64,000 nt of DNA from Congeria kusceri (Eukaryota > Mollusca > Bivalvia > Myida > Dreissenidae). Within the stretch, counting starts at the first letter, position 1. Every line of letters begins with the position of its first letter. The notes under the pieces are model-generated. The model made no database searches. It had not been told where the DNA came from and saw only the letters and a list, made by a program, of their open reading frames with translations. Position numbers and translations under genes: made by a program. Below are positions 59,501 to 63,480 of the stretch, piece after piece. Location of the stretch: contig CM051027.1 in NCBI GenBank assembly GCA_027627225.1, forward strand, positions 83,701,951 through 83,765,950, written 5' to 3'.

Positions 59501-60917
59501 GATACCATTTAAAACATTGTATATACTACTATTGAAATGTTAACAGAGCCTTCAATTTTCCCATCATGTGGGTCAGATTGTTCTTGCATCAATGCACATC
59601 AATCGTATAATCCTCCTATATACCGAAAAGCATTACTAAAAGGCCAGTCTCTTTAAATGCCTTGTTAAACCGAAATATCAAATGTTCAAGCAGAAGTTAT
59701 TTTGTACTTTACAAGTGCAGGACACACATTTGACAGATCAAATGATCAGTTATTTATACATTAATTAATGCAAGATACATAGTATTACACTTATGTTTTA
59801 GTAAATACATGCAACTAAGGCTGGTAAATGTAACAGCATTTACTTTTACTTCTGTATCACAAATATAAAATAACTTGGACTTATCTACGTTTAAGATTGA
59901 TTACCCGTGCAGTCAACAGAATGGTAATTCATCTTACAATAACGTAAAAGTAAGTCGTCATAAGTAGTATGTATACTCCGTGAAGCAAAACAATGCTTTC
60001 AGCTGCAAAGATTTAATCTAAAGGTATATACGCATATCAAGAATGCTATATAAAATGCATATTATGGAACAGTTTTATGAGAAAAAGTGCTTAAAGCAAA
60101 GTCATGCTTCGAACGTTTATTATATCATGTAAAATTCAAAATAATTTTAGGCTCAGTATATAAATCAGTATTATGCTATATAATTATACCATCATAATAT
60201 ACTTTCTGCTACAGTGGTATGCACTGTTTCTTAAAATCTCATCTTTATCTGCGCAAAAGACCTCAAATATGGTCTCAATGCCATTAAAATTCAACTTATG
60301 CTGTCAAGCCTTTCTTGAGTTATCATTCGGAAACCAAAAACCAACAGACCAAGGGACCGACAAGCTCACTCCTATATACCCCCACTAAACTTCGTTTGTG
60401 GGGATATAACTACCTAAAGTTCTATGAAGGTTAATTCTGAATATGCTCTGCCCAAACATGATATTTAACAGCCTCAAATGATACAACTATCCACAAACAC
60501 TAACATAGTTTGATCCTTAACAAAACCTATGATTCAGTGTAATTGAAAGAAAAGTAAGCAAAAATGATAACAATTTAGTTTACATTATGTAGATTTCATT
60601 TCTTCAACATATTTTTATATCCTGTTAAACTATGCATCATTACATTTCCAATTGAAATGGTGAACATAATGGTTTATAACGTCCAAATGTAAAACAGGCG
60701 TCGAAAACAGTCCGACGAAAAAATAATTTAATATTTTCTGTTAATAAATATGAGCATCCAATCAAAATGCCTAAACACAATGCTTACAATGTACAACCCA
60801 AATACAATGTTGCAGGTATGAAATCTAACAAAAATCTACATTATTTTTCATTAAAGAAACCAGAATCATCTACACTTACCTAAATCATCAGCACCAATAT
60901 ATCTGCGTGGGGCACCA
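2440..60917 (-). CDS. EPS8: EPS8-like gene, 21 exons seen, 5' end missing
   Basis: This entry is the whole locus; exons are listed separately. EPS8 proteins cap and bundle actin filaments and, with Abi1 and Sos1, activate Rac at the cell cortex (established for the family). Seen here: a PTB domain, an IPPPPR proline segment, the conserved helical middle region (FDDIEKFV, FQKFKFAFNLL, ELVHFLFTPL, PRFYNGW), an SH3 domain (NWWKLKN) and a C-terminal SAM-like region (SDEVRDWMQQKGF, SELQQIL). Every exon has GT-AG borders and all phases agree, giving 1104 residues without a start codon. Human EPS8 is about 820 residues; the excess lies mainly in two long insertions (exons at 52185 and 38144). The first exon found begins in the middle of a codon, so earlier exons and the promoter lie further right. 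Exon borders were placed by eye; a few have alternatives, noted below. Confidence 0.93.
2980..3115 (-). CDS. EPS8: EPS8 exon: SAM-like domain core
   Basis: Encodes residues 1011-1055: TIDNLRGYSGLDLFNTDRSD followed by LERLVGQKEGARLDSLLELQ. Vertebrate EPS8 has VNSLGVLNGAQLFSLNKDEL then EGARVFSQI. The G-x-x-LF, D/N-x-x-D-L and EGAR landmarks are kept. The acceptor is GGTTACAG and the donor GGG/GTAGGC; phase 2 to 0. Confidence 0.95.
3448..3727 (-). CDS. EPS8: EPS8 exon: coiled segment, Pro-rich linker, start of SAM-like domain
   Basis: Encodes residues 918-1009. It starts NKYTSELQNELRSKMKM, equivalent to vertebrate EVQDELIHRLTIG, then a Ser/Gly/Pro-rich stretch, then ISQYTPSDEVRDWMQQKGF. The last piece matches vertebrate TPEDVKTWLQSKGF, the first helix of the C-terminal effector domain that binds actin. 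The acceptor is TCTCCAG and the donor GAAG/GTGGGG; phase 1 to 2. It is locally GC-rich compared with the introns. Confidence 0.93.
4113..4220 (-). CDS. EPS8: EPS8 exon: polar Pro/Arg linker
   Basis: Encodes residues 882-916, including SRQRRPSEDSHTRPQTPPP and RNLRMGPRGQP. The acceptor is GTGTCTGTAG, fitting phase 1 from the previous exon. The donor is uncertain: GATA/GTCAGT (used here) and CGGG/GTCAGC twelve bases earlier (exon end 4125) both leave phase 1. Neither is a consensus donor, so this border is the least certain in the gene. The exon is otherwise supported by an open frame and by phase agreement on both sides. Confidence 0.72.
5021..5998 (+). mobile_element. ATACCCCCAC-hairpin element, full length
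   Basis: Starts ACTAGAATTGACACATGAAT with a nearby ATACACCCACAAG, and ends ACTTCGTTTGTGGGGGTATAA. Between them, a ~165-bp module is repeated about five times (GGGGCCATAACTCTGTCAAA, TTAGTGGTTTGTAACC, GAGTTATCGTCCGGAAA). The two ends carry complementary ATACCCCCAC / GTGGGGGTAT. No ORF. Related copies are at 6977, 8791 and 45662, with a fragment at 60304. Confidence 0.85.
6977..8191 (+). mobile_element. ATACCCCCAC element with a foreign repeat inside
   Basis: Same family as 5021-5998. The order is broken at about 7220-7596 by the GACCTTGACCCC module (starting CAAGAAATGTGGAAATTCC, ending GACGCCGCCACC), after which the original element resumes in mid-module. It ends GTTTGTGGGGGTATAAT. Confidence 0.8.
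8791..10690 (+). mobile_element. array of ATACCCCCAC elements, partly duplicated
   Basis: A truncated copy (8791-9105) is followed directly by a longer one beginning at 9106. The end hairpin GTTTGTGGGGGTATAA is present at about 9910-9925 and again at about 10150-10165, so a ~240-bp piece including the terminus has been duplicated. The last end near 10680 is degraded. Confidence 0.8.
12267..12284 (+). repeat. run of 18 G
   Basis: An uninterrupted G18 homopolymer in an EPS8 intron. In the transcript it is C18. Confidence 0.95.
12605..12905. repeat. 45-bp tandem repeat
   Basis: Four to five units of CACATATGTAAGCCATGTTT plus ATACTGGGTAATGTAGATAC. The block is then repeated once more after a spacer (GTATGTGGGCCTATAAACTG). 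The 45-bp period is a multiple of three, which produces an artificial repeated reading frame. Confidence 0.9.
13171..14973. repeat. 90-bp minisatellite, 20 copies
   Basis: About 20 head-to-tail units of 90 bp containing TTTACAGCTTAATGTATGCC, AATCTACACCTATATGTTGC and GTAGCTCACCAAACATTTAC. The left-most units carry most of the differences; the inner ones are nearly identical. Because 90 is a multiple of three, open frames arise without coding meaning. It lies in the 13-kb intron before the exon at 4113. Confidence 0.95.
16628..16862. mobile_element. palindromic MITE-like element, copy 1
   Basis: Ends match the family (GCGCGTCGTGGGAAAACTGG ... TTTTCCAATGACACGCCTCA). The family has long terminal inverted repeats plus internal hairpins built on GGATTAGCCTGTGC. 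Here the left internal hairpin is partly deleted. Confidence 0.85.
17203..17323 (-). CDS. EPS8: EPS8 exon: Gly/Pro linker after SH3
   Basis: Encodes residues 841-880, with GGGPPPAPPIMSGP, a likely disordered proline-rich linker and possible SH3/EVH1 ligand. The acceptor is TTACTTGCAG and the donor AAG/GTGACG; phase 0 to 1. If the donor is not used, the frame runs on to a TGA at 17177 after DGSFRYF, which would give a protein lacking the C-terminal actin-binding region. Confidence 0.85.
17468..17765 (-). mobile_element. tRNA-derived SINE, copy 1
   Basis: Read on the minus strand: a tRNA-like head (box A region damaged at the edge, box B GAGTTTGAACCCC), a body with ATTATTTCTACGGCCATTCT, and a 3' part with GATATGACTGAAATACTGTT followed by a CAAACAAAC-type tail. 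Confidence 0.8.
18608..21480 (+). mobile_element. composite GACCTTGACC element with nested MITE
   Basis: Opens ACAAGAGTGCCATTGTAACA and closes near CAAACGGGCGTATAAAA, ends often seen in mollusc non-autonomous elements. The left part (to about 19920) has GACCTTGACCCC modules of ~147 bp. The right part (19930-21415) has about nine modules of ~165 bp with TTTGACCTTTGACCTTGAAT, CTCACCATGCTTGTCACTTC and AAAGATATGCTCCGGACAAA. A palindromic MITE sits inside at 18911-19172. Confidence 0.8.
18911..19172. mobile_element. palindromic MITE-like element, copy 2 (nested)
   Basis: Inserted in a GACCTTGACCCC module: the host module breaks after GAGGTCTAGATAT and resumes at CATATAAGGTATC. The ends are GTGGAACGTCGTGGAAAAAC and CGGTGTTCCTACAACACCCC, more diverged than other copies. 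Confidence 0.8.
21845..22030. repeat. imperfect inverted repeat
   Basis: GGCCAATAAACAACGATT and TTCTGATGC on the left are mirrored by GCATCAGAATGACAAAG and TTTATTGGCC on the right, giving a long imperfect hairpin about 150 bp across. It may be a degraded MITE. Confidence 0.55.
22585..24054 (+). mobile_element. GGTGAGC-ended element
   Basis: Starts AGAGGGCCACTATGGCCCTA GGTCGCTCACCTG and ends GTTGTGCTCAGGTGAGCTAA, so the CTCACCTGA / TCAGGTGAG ends are inverted. The left half holds GACCTTGACCCC modules. The right half holds three ~180-bp modules with CCAGGGGCATCACTTGAACA and AAACCTCTGGGCCTTG. No ORF. Confidence 0.8.
24958..25204. mobile_element. palindromic MITE-like element, copy 3
   Basis: Both internal hairpins and most of both termini are present (AAAACCGGGCTAAATGCATG ... 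CATGCATTAAGCCCAGTTTT), with moderate divergence. Confidence 0.85.
25205..28522. other. intron sequence, no feature seen
   Basis: AT-rich intron of EPS8. Several short open frames on both strands have no recognisable motif, no splice context and no codon bias. Nothing else stands out. Confidence 0.5.
28523..28633 (-). CDS. EPS8: EPS8 exon: SH3 domain, second half
   Basis: Encodes residues 804-840: VLDKSRNWWKLKNYKGETGY then APYTILKDYQ. The WW pair, the G-x-x-G-Y-x-P turn and the final I-L are the usual SH3 signature (vertebrate QWWKVRNASGDSGFVPNNIL). It is 37 whole codons with donor CAC/GTAAGT. The acceptor AATTCAG is the first unit of a 20-bp tandem array that extends about 480 bp into the intron. 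Confidence 0.95.
28634..29115. repeat. 20-bp acceptor-bearing tandem repeat, ~24 copies
   Basis: Unit on the plus strand: CTGAATTAACCAATCAATAT. The first unit starts exactly at the exon border, so on the transcript each intact unit reads ATATTGATTGGTTAATTCAG and ends in a CAG like the real acceptor. Distal units are more diverged, and some have lost the CAG. Confidence 0.93.
29247..29395 (+). mobile_element. tRNA-like SINE fragment (different family)
   Basis: GCCGCAGTGGTGTAATGGAT resembles a tRNA box A region and CCCGAGTTCCATCCC a box B. They are followed by a tail with GGTTCTACCCAGGAGAAGTA. It lies about 70 bp from the donor of the SH3 exon at 29463. Confidence 0.5.
29463..29538 (-). CDS. 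EPS8: EPS8 exon: SH3 domain, first half
   Basis: Encodes residues 779-803, IYEAGHERQGKNTKELTVEK followed by GDIVQ. It aligns with vertebrate EPS8 SH3 (KYDFVARNNSELSVLKDDIL). The usual ALYDY opening of SH3 domains is altered to T-I-Y-E-A and the RT loop is slightly longer. EPS8 SH3 binds PxxDY ligands such as Abi1 (family knowledge). The acceptor is CTCTTGCAG and the donor CAG/GTTTGT; phase 2 to 0. Confidence 0.93.
30660..31690 (+). mobile_element. element with six ~175-bp modules
   Basis: Repeats of AGTCCCATAACTCTAAGAAA, GAAGCGGAACGTCCTGGTAG, CACCTCCTCTTGGTAATGAA and AAGTAGTTGCTGAGAAATAG. It closes with GACGGACAAAAGGTCGATTA then CCCCTGAAATTTTTGGGG, a terminal hairpin of the kind seen in the other elements here. 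Confidence 0.8.
32925..33112 (+). repeat. single-module element fragment
   Basis: AAAGGGCAATAACTCCAACA, CTATGAAGTTTCATGTTGAT, AGAGTTATGCTCCGGACAAG and a GCCGCCGCCGACACCCCCAC end resemble modules of the larger repeat elements, present once. Confidence 0.55.
33255..33482. mobile_element. palindromic MITE-like element, copy 4
   Basis: Termini GAGGCGTGTCGTGGGAAATC and ATTTCCCACGACACGTCTCA are well kept. The right internal hairpin is largely deleted. Confidence 0.88.
33483..35560. other. intron sequence, no feature seen
   Basis: Very AT-rich, with poly-T/poly-A runs near 34180-34205. Short open frames only; none supported. Confidence 0.45.
35566..35882. repeat. 63-bp exon-tail plus donor tandem repeat, 5 copies
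   Basis: Unit of exactly 63 bp: the last 36 nt of the exon at 35847-35939 plus 27 nt of intron starting GTAAGTGTTACTTC and ending in a TG run with AG. Exon-like parts lie at 35847-35882 (real), 35784-35819, 35721-35756, 35658-35693 and 35595-35630. The donor GT is intact in all but the last copy, where it reads TT. Confidence 0.93.
35847..35939 (-). CDS. EPS8: EPS8 exon just before SH3, tail tandemly duplicated
   Basis: Encodes residues 748-777: EKRTRDPVPPAKTRAEQNQA then YAQDLKRMGA. It leads into the first strand of the SH3 domain. The acceptor is GCTATAG and the donor CTAC/GTAAGT; phase 2 to 2. The last 36 nt plus the donor are repeated four more times in the intron at a 63-bp spacing (separate entry). 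Confidence 0.9.
36121..36236. repeat. 37-bp tandem repeat, 3 copies
   Basis: Three units of ACAAACATCCCATTCAAGCA plus AGAAAGCCTTACAAAGT, nearly identical. Confidence 0.9.
37075..37672 (+). mobile_element. element with three ~165-bp GACCTTTGACC modules
   Basis: Modules share CTTGACCTTTGACCTGTTGA, AAGTAACCAGCATACCAACT and GATCGTAGGTCAAAGCGTTC. The end has a CCGACCGACGGACAG run and TATACCCCCACTTCTTCGAA GGGGGGCATAAT, a terminal hairpin. Confidence 0.82.
38144..38499 (-). CDS. EPS8: EPS8 exon: 9-residue mixed-charge repeats
   Basis: Encodes residues 629-746. The body is about ten imperfect copies of a 9-residue unit (D/E)DPYRDTRR, so at DNA level a 27-bp coding minisatellite. It is followed by SIPRREEQDAFRPPSPAP. 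Charge alternates strongly and a Tyr recurs in nearly every unit. No such block is known to me in vertebrate EPS8; it lies between the helical middle region and the SH3 domain. The acceptor is TTTACAG. The donor GTATGA (phase 2) links correctly to the next exon. Without splicing, the frame ends in a stop four codons later. All three minus-strand frames stay fairly open because of the repeat; the frame given is the one that splices in phase on both sides. Confidence 0.85.
38500..40107. other. intron sequence, no feature seen
   Basis: AT-rich intron. Only short unsupported open frames were found. Confidence 0.45.
40108..42720. repeat. 62-bp donor-bearing minisatellite, ~42 copies
   Basis: Unit of 62 bp containing AACTAATATCTTCCTAACAA, GATGCAACAAGCAGTCTTAC and ACTTGTCCTCAGGAAATATC. 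Read on the transcript strand, each unit has CCTGAGGACAAGT/GTAAGAC, the exact end and donor of the exon at 42721. Variants include GACCAGT, GAAACAAG and 1-4 bp indels. Several multi-unit blocks recur (for example 41090-41270 resembles 41390-41560), pointing to higher-order duplication. Confidence 0.95.
42721..42853 (-). CDS. EPS8: EPS8 exon: PRFYNGW block, abuts 62-bp array
   Basis: Encodes residues 585-628. GPVPTYNPRFYNGWTPSP matches vertebrate PPYVPRFRNGWEPP, the end of the conserved middle region. It finishes ...REDQILRTS. The acceptor is ATTACAG. The donor GTAAGA is fixed by phase (2 in, 0 out). The donor and the last 14 nt of the exon are the first unit of a 62-bp tandem array that fills the next 2.6 kb of intron. 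Reading through the donor meets a stop after nine codons. Confidence 0.93.
43166..43404 (-). CDS. EPS8: EPS8 exon: AKLKAHI...ELVHFLFTPL block
   Basis: Encodes residues 505-583. It opens AKLKAHIHDPNAPELVHFLF, matching vertebrate AKLKSHIQNPSAADLVHFLF, then TPLSLIYEA, PLLLPEAKQLL and LELWTRLGRPW (vertebrate LWMSLGGTW). The acceptor is CATTTCAG and the donor GTCAA/GTAGGG; phase 0 to 2. A palindromic MITE copy starts about 30 bp upstream of the acceptor (43433-43672), so the element is very close to the splice signals. Confidence 0.95.
43433..43672. mobile_element. palindromic MITE-like element, copy 5
   Basis: Termini GAGGCGTGTCATGGGAAAAC and ATATTCCCACGACACGCATC. The right internal hairpin is complete (GGATTAGCCTGTGC ... 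GCACAGGCTAACCC), the left one shortened. It lies just upstream of an EPS8 acceptor. Confidence 0.9.
44069..44157 (-). CDS. EPS8: EPS8 exon: MRARPPP...FQKFKFAFNLL block
   Basis: Encodes residues 476-504. MRARPPPADDFVDIFQKFKF and AFNLL match vertebrate [25 protein letters not shown] almost position by position, one of the strongest family signatures in the window. The acceptor is GATCCCAG and the donor CTG/GTATGT; phase 1 to 0. Confidence 0.96.
44520..45436. other. intron sequence, no feature seen
   Basis: AT-rich intron between two conserved exons; no repeat or gene recognised. Confidence 0.45.
45437..45569 (-). CDS. EPS8: EPS8 exon: conserved DDIEKFV helical block
   Basis: Encodes residues 431-474: LLNNCFDDIEKFVSRLQQAA then EAYKELERRRNERGAKKKK. 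Vertebrate EPS8 has ILNHxLDDIEFFxxKLQKAAEAF followed by a lysine-rich stretch at the same place. This is the start of the long helical middle region, shared by EPS8 and EPS8-like proteins and unique to this family. The acceptor is ATTTCAG and the donor AAG/GTGAAC; phase 0 to 1. Confidence 0.95.
45662..46243 (+). mobile_element. ATACCCCCAC element, 3' hairpin lost
   Basis: Starts ACTAGAATTGTCAATGAGTG with ATACCCCCACAAAATGGCC and carries about three GGCCATAACTCTGTC modules. It stops after CAAGCTCACTCCTAT without the GTGGGGGTATAA end. Confidence 0.82.
46480..46595 (-). CDS. EPS8: EPS8 exon: linker ending in ERDV
   Basis: Encodes residues 393-430: a glycine-rich start (AYLGGGGV), then AGFAYRDDMDSGQ and LERDV. 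The end joins to the conserved FDDIEKF block just as vertebrate EPS8 has DRDVQ-ILN before DDIEFF. The donor is GTG/GTAGGT, phase 0. The acceptor TTGTGGCAG is preferred. A second CAG 12 bases downstream (exon end 46583) keeps the same phase and would drop four residues, so a small NAGNAG-like choice is possible. Confidence 0.85.
46600..48090. other. intron sequence, no feature seen
   Basis: AT-rich; no supported gene or repeat. Confidence 0.45.
48080..48386 (-). mobile_element. tRNA-derived SINE, copy 2, near full length
   Basis: On the minus strand: GCCCGGCTAGCTCAGTTGGT (box A), an anticodon-like GAC loop, GAGTTCGAATCCC (box B), a body with TACTGGTAAACCGCTTAGAT, then GATATGACTGAAATACTGTT and a tail of CAAACAAACAAG type. 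The head folds as tRNA only in part, as expected for a SINE rather than a working tRNA gene. The conserved 3' part may be the Meta-type SINE domain (recalled, not checked). Confidence 0.85.
49495..51210 (+). mobile_element. element with ~10 GACCTTTGACC modules
   Basis: Modules of ~170 bp share TATTTGACCTTTGACCTTTA, GGACCTAGGGACCTGGTTCT, GACACACCGTCTCACCATGC and TGCCAAGTTATTTGAAATTC. The end is TATGTCCCCCCATCATTGAT GGTGGGGGCATAAC, a clear terminal hairpin. Related to the right half of 18608-21480. Confidence 0.85.
51793..51883. repeat. ~45-bp direct duplication
   Basis: Two copies of TTGCAATGCATTATSAAA followed by CTATGTCTGATAGTTTTATC TCTCAT. Confidence 0.85.
52185..52688 (-). CDS. EPS8: EPS8 large lineage-specific exon (167 codons)
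   Basis: The longest exon, residues 225-391. It is low in hydrophobics and rich in Tyr, Ser and Lys, with two dense basic clusters (DKKSKKG near residue 279 and KKGKKKGKKW near residue 304) and a SKSKSASAGN stretch. No domain is recognised. The basic clusters could bind phosphoinositides or actin, or act as a nuclear signal (inference). In vertebrate EPS8 the corresponding segment is much shorter. The acceptor AATGATAG was chosen because it gives phase 1; two other AGs within 7 bases break the frame. The donor is TCAG/GTAGCT. Codon use and a clean 504-nt open frame support it as real coding sequence. Confidence 0.88.
53346..53656 (-). mobile_element. tRNA-derived SINE, copy 3
   Basis: Same layout as the 48080 copy. 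Box B is GAGTTCGAACCCC; the first bases of the tRNA head are changed (AACCCTAGCTCAGTTGGTAG). Confidence 0.85.
54019..54206 (-). CDS. EPS8: EPS8 exon: IPPPPR proline-rich linker
   Basis: Encodes residues 162-223. It opens with AFIPPPPRVPAPEPP, nearly identical to the vertebrate EPS8 motif SIPPPPRAPAPAPP that follows the PTB domain; this proline segment is a candidate SH3 or profilin ligand. The rest is a polar, probably disordered linker. The acceptor is TTATTACAG and the donor GTTTGT; phase 2 to phase 1. Confidence 0.93.
54329..54592. mobile_element. palindromic MITE-like element, copy 6, complete
   Basis: The best preserved copy. The outer arms GTCGTGGGAAAACCTGTCTT AATGCATGTGCGTAAAGTGT pair with the right end. 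Two inner perfect-looking hairpins are GGATTAGCCTGTGC-AGTCC-GCACAGGCTAATCC and its partner. The middle is GAAACAGAAAATACCATAAA. Confidence 0.92.
54961..55028 (-). CDS. EPS8: EPS8 exon: end of PTB domain, last helix
   Basis: Encodes residues 139-160, SHNIVDEILRAKG followed by a Gly/Pro-rich tail. Position and sequence fit the C-terminal helix of the PTB fold, which packs against the phosphotyrosine-site groove. The acceptor is GGTTTTCAG and the donor GTAAGT. Phase 0 in, phase 2 out, completing an Asp codon with the next exon to give DAFIPPPPR. Confidence 0.9.
55344..55611. mobile_element. short TIR element (MITE)
   Basis: The left end CTGGGCCCATATTTATAAAG ATTCTTAAG is mirrored by the right end (reverse complement CAGGGCTGGTATTTATAAAG AATCTGAG). 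About 268 bp, AT-rich inside, no ORF. Confidence 0.75.
55812..55979 (-). CDS. EPS8: EPS8 exon: PTB domain core, part 2
   Basis: Encodes residues 83-138, starting DELERFPMANVYEP. The vertebrate counterpart is NELENFPLNTIQ. It continues through LLLFTILDDPRRKNSASD to MHIFQ, which matches DLHLFQ of vertebrate EPS8. The exon is 56 whole codons (phase 0 to 0) with acceptor CATTAG and donor GTAAGT. A palindromic MITE copy sits only about 15 bp from its acceptor side (55993-56185). Confidence 0.95.
55990..56186. mobile_element. palindromic MITE-like element, copy 7, shortened
   Basis: Termini GAGGCATGTCATGGGAAACT and CGTTTTCACGACACGCCTCA. The left inner hairpin and centre are deleted. Confidence 0.88.
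56433..56560 (-). CDS. EPS8: EPS8 exon: PTB domain core, part 1
   Basis: Encodes residues 41-82. The stretch PEDGLTKLKQMESTTGIWTM matches the vertebrate motif DDGIRKLKLLDAKGKVWTQ, followed by beta strands ending in HIVIIDKGNG. The acceptor is TTGTAG and the donor GTGTGT; phase 1 in, phase 0 out. GTGTGT is a weaker donor than most in this gene, but the reading frame and alignment leave little room for another border. Confidence 0.92.
56775..57115. repeat. 52-54-bp tandem repeat, ~6 copies
   Basis: Units of CAAAGCCAAAATGTAACAAC plus CTATTTCATTGGTCAATATT TTAA. Left units have GTGAAGAC, right ones ATGAGAC, explaining the length change. Confidence 0.92.
57449..57529 (-). CDS. EPS8: EPS8 exon: start of PTB domain
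   Basis: Encodes residues 14-39, including TYEVDHLATYTNKS. This aligns with the first strand of the EPS8 PTB domain (YRVEHLTTF in vertebrates). The PTB domain binds NPxY-like tails, for example of integrins and receptors (family knowledge). The acceptor is ATTTTTCAG and the donor GTATGA; the exon runs phase 1 to phase 1. An alternative acceptor two bases further on (CAGAG) would break the phase with the previous exon. Confidence 0.9.
57850..58800. other. intron sequence, no feature seen
   Basis: AT-rich intron; no supported gene or repeat. Confidence 0.45.
58815..59430 (-). mobile_element. tRNA-derived SINE, copy 4, split by an insertion
   Basis: The 3' part is at 58815-58894 and the rest at 59196-59430, ending in an intact GGGCCCGGCTAGCTCAGTTG head on the minus strand. 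About 301 bp of unrelated sequence separates them, flanked by CACA on both sides, which looks like a 4-bp target duplication. Confidence 0.85.
60304..60410 (+). repeat. 3' fragment of ATACCCCCAC element
   Basis: TCAAGCCTTTCTTGAGTTAT, CCAACAGACCAAGGGACCGA and CTTCGTTTGTGGGGATATAA: only the last module and terminal hairpin are present. Confidence 0.8.
60880..60917 (-). CDS. EPS8: EPS8 exon, first one recognised (38 nt)
   Basis: A short exon reading GAPRRYIGADDL, placed just before the PTB domain. The acceptor is TTTTCAG and the donor GTAAGT. It enters in phase 2 and leaves in phase 1, which fits the next exon exactly and completes a Glu codon. Vertebrate EPS8 has a variable N-terminal tail here, so the homology call rests on the phase match, the strong donor and the position rather than on residue similarity. 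It is numbered as residues 1-12 of the recovered protein. Because it starts mid-codon, at least one more coding exon must lie upstream. Confidence 0.75.
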
Positions 60918-61936
60918 CTGAAAACATACAGAAAATAACCGTAAAACAACACTGAATGCAAAAGTATTTATGTTGTAAAACAAGCAAGACTCAACACTGT
61001 GTGCGAGCATTTGACATAGCCAAAAAAACCTCACAGCTTCTAAAATTTATAGAATTATTAGAAAATGATCCATATTTTCACATTGGCATACATTCATTTT
61101 TGCAAAATCATACAATTTGGCTTAGATTTTCTGTAACTAGGTGCCAAAATGGTAAGAAATACATCTGTTTGTTTTTGATGTTTCACAAAAGTTAAAAACA
61201 ACTTTTGCTAATATTCTTTTGTTAAATATCTGATTTTTGGCATTCTTGAATCATTAATAATATTCACATCCAGTCTTATCGTCATAATTGGGAGCATAAG
61301 CCTGATGTCACAAATTTCTGGTCATAAGTTGGAACACTTTATTGTACATTCTCACTTCAATATCATTAATAAATATAAATAAAGATGCCAGTATGAGTTC
61401 AAGACTCCCAGCAAATTCACATTATTTTCATGCCCATGCCTTTATTGCCATTCTAGTCCTTTCTTGATGTCTTTCAATGTTTAATATAAAACATAACTCC
61501 AACCTAAACTACTCGTTTTACTGTCGGGAAGACACTTTTTGACACAATACAACCTAAATCATGTATATAGGTAGATAAAATCTACAAGATCTACATTATC
61601 TGTACAGATATTATCAATCTACTGGGAGTCGATGTTGATGTATGAATGAAAAATAATCAAAAACAAATATAAAATGCAGTGTAACTGTTATCACATTTAC
61701 AAACTGACACAAAATGCTTTAAAGGTTTTGCTGCTCGACAATTTAAATTCCTAAATATTTGTTAATATTTAAACACTTGCCTGTTATTCCCAATGAATTT
61801 TCCGTAATTAATTATTCAAGTAAAAGAAGCCTTTTATAAATAAATTAAAACAGTAACTACAAACACCTTTCATTTGAAATACCTTCAATAGTAACCTATT
61901 TAAGTTGTCAATATATGCTATATATGTGTACACATA

Positions 61937-62297
61937 CAGTGTTTTTTTCACCTTTGGGGGGAAAAGGTGGCGGGGCCCTTCAGATGGGGAATTTTATGGC
62001 AAAAGGGGAATGGATTTTTTTTTAAGCATTATTACATTTTTATACTCTTGAATTGTTTTGCAACAAATGATAACTAACATTATGCACAAACTTGGTTTGA
62101 TTAAAAATTGCTGGGACTGTTTACAAAAATTCCTCTATCTTAGTCAATTGTTGTCTGATTTTGGTCAAGTTTTTTTTTCAAAATAAAGCTCACATTTCTC
62201 AGGGGAATTCTAAGGTAAATATAGGGGAAAATATATACCTTTTAAGCAGGAGAATGGGGCCGAATTTCGGCCCCCAATTGGCAATAAAAAAACACTG
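61937..62297. mobile_element. hAT-like non-autonomous TIR element
   Basis: Ends CAGTGTTTTTTT and AAAAAAACACTG are inverted repeats. Inside are G-rich CTTTGGGGGGAAAAGG and a mirrored GGCCGAATTTCGGCCCCC. CAGTG-type ends suggest the hAT superfamily; an 8-bp target duplication is not clear. Confidence 0.65.
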
Positions 62298-62350
62298 ACA
62301 TGTATGTTTAAAGGCAATAATTGTAAACAACTCACAACATACGGAATTCA

Positions 62351-62522
62351 TACCCCCCAGTCAGTTAAAAATAATTTCCTTGTACAATGTCCCTTAAAGC
62401 ATTTGCTTCAGTTCCGTAAACTCCAAGAAATAAGTATACACCCCAGTCAGTTTAATATTATTTCCTTGTACAATGTCCCTTAAAAAGCATTTGCTTCAGT
62501 TCCGTAAACTCCAAGAAATAAA
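62351..62522. repeat. ~85-bp direct duplication
   Basis: Two copies of CCCCAGTCAGTT, TTTCCTTGTACAATGTCCCT and CATTTGCTTCAGTTCCGTAA ACTCCAAGAAATAA. Confidence 0.9.
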
Positions 62523-63480
62523 CAGCTTCATTTTATGAAGCAGGACTAAAAATTGTCTAACAAACTTATGTCCAAACCAGGTTTAATTGGTTGCACATTT
62601 TTACTGGTAAAAAAATTATAGAAACAGAGGGGGTGAACAATTATACTTGAATGTAAGCTTACCTAAAAATGTGCATCCGAATATTTGCTAACAATGTGTA
62701 CTACAAGTACAGCTTACAGAATCGCCATTTTGTTTAGTAACCAATTTTAATCAAAGGCAAACAACTATTTTATTTACGTTATACAATCTAGATTAATATT
62801 TTGGTTCTTACTAGCCTGCAACTACAATATGTATTCTTTAAAAAAAAATAAAAATTTCAACATTCTTTACATATCTGTCTTTATACGGCGCCTTCTTATA
62901 ATCAGCATCGATTTGAAAATCATGTGTTTTGTTAAGTTAATTTCATTTCATTGGGATCTTTCAACATCAATGTAACGTAACAAGAACAGAAACTGTACAT
63001 CTATTTTTTTATGTACAAAATAATATGGCCCTGATATGCAAGAAATATATTACATACATGAAAAATTATGCTTATGTTTTCTCAGTAATAACCAAAATTA
63101 ATACATTTTTTATTGTCAAATTAAACATGGTCAATGCAGAAATTATATATTAACACAAATTGTATACACTTCCCATATTAATGCACTTAACAATTATAAT
63201 ACACCAGTTTTCCTGTCTTAAAACATTTCAAATATGCAAAAATACCAGTAATATATTTTAAAGTTTCATCTCACAATACACAGAGCTATAAATCTTAAAT
63301 AACCTACTGAAGAAAATAAATGTACTGAAGCATGACATAATTATCATTTACTGTCGGCATACATTATCAACTGCAGCCCGAATCATTCTGAGCATTTTCT
63401 ACATACTTTCAAAACTATGAACAGTTAAATGAACAACTTATGCATGGTGATGGCACAAAACTTACCTATGTTACATAATG
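62523..63480. other. upstream sequence, no exon confirmed
   Basis: AT-rich. The missing 5' EPS8 exon(s) might lie here or beyond the window; a candidate near 62890 was rejected. Confidence 0.4.

Noticed and set aside
62885..62945. Possible upstream EPS8 exon on the minus strand (reads HDFQIDADYKKAP before a GTATAA donor in the right phase)
   Set aside because: No AG acceptor lies close upstream in frame, a stop is near, and no similarity to EPS8 N-termini could be seen.
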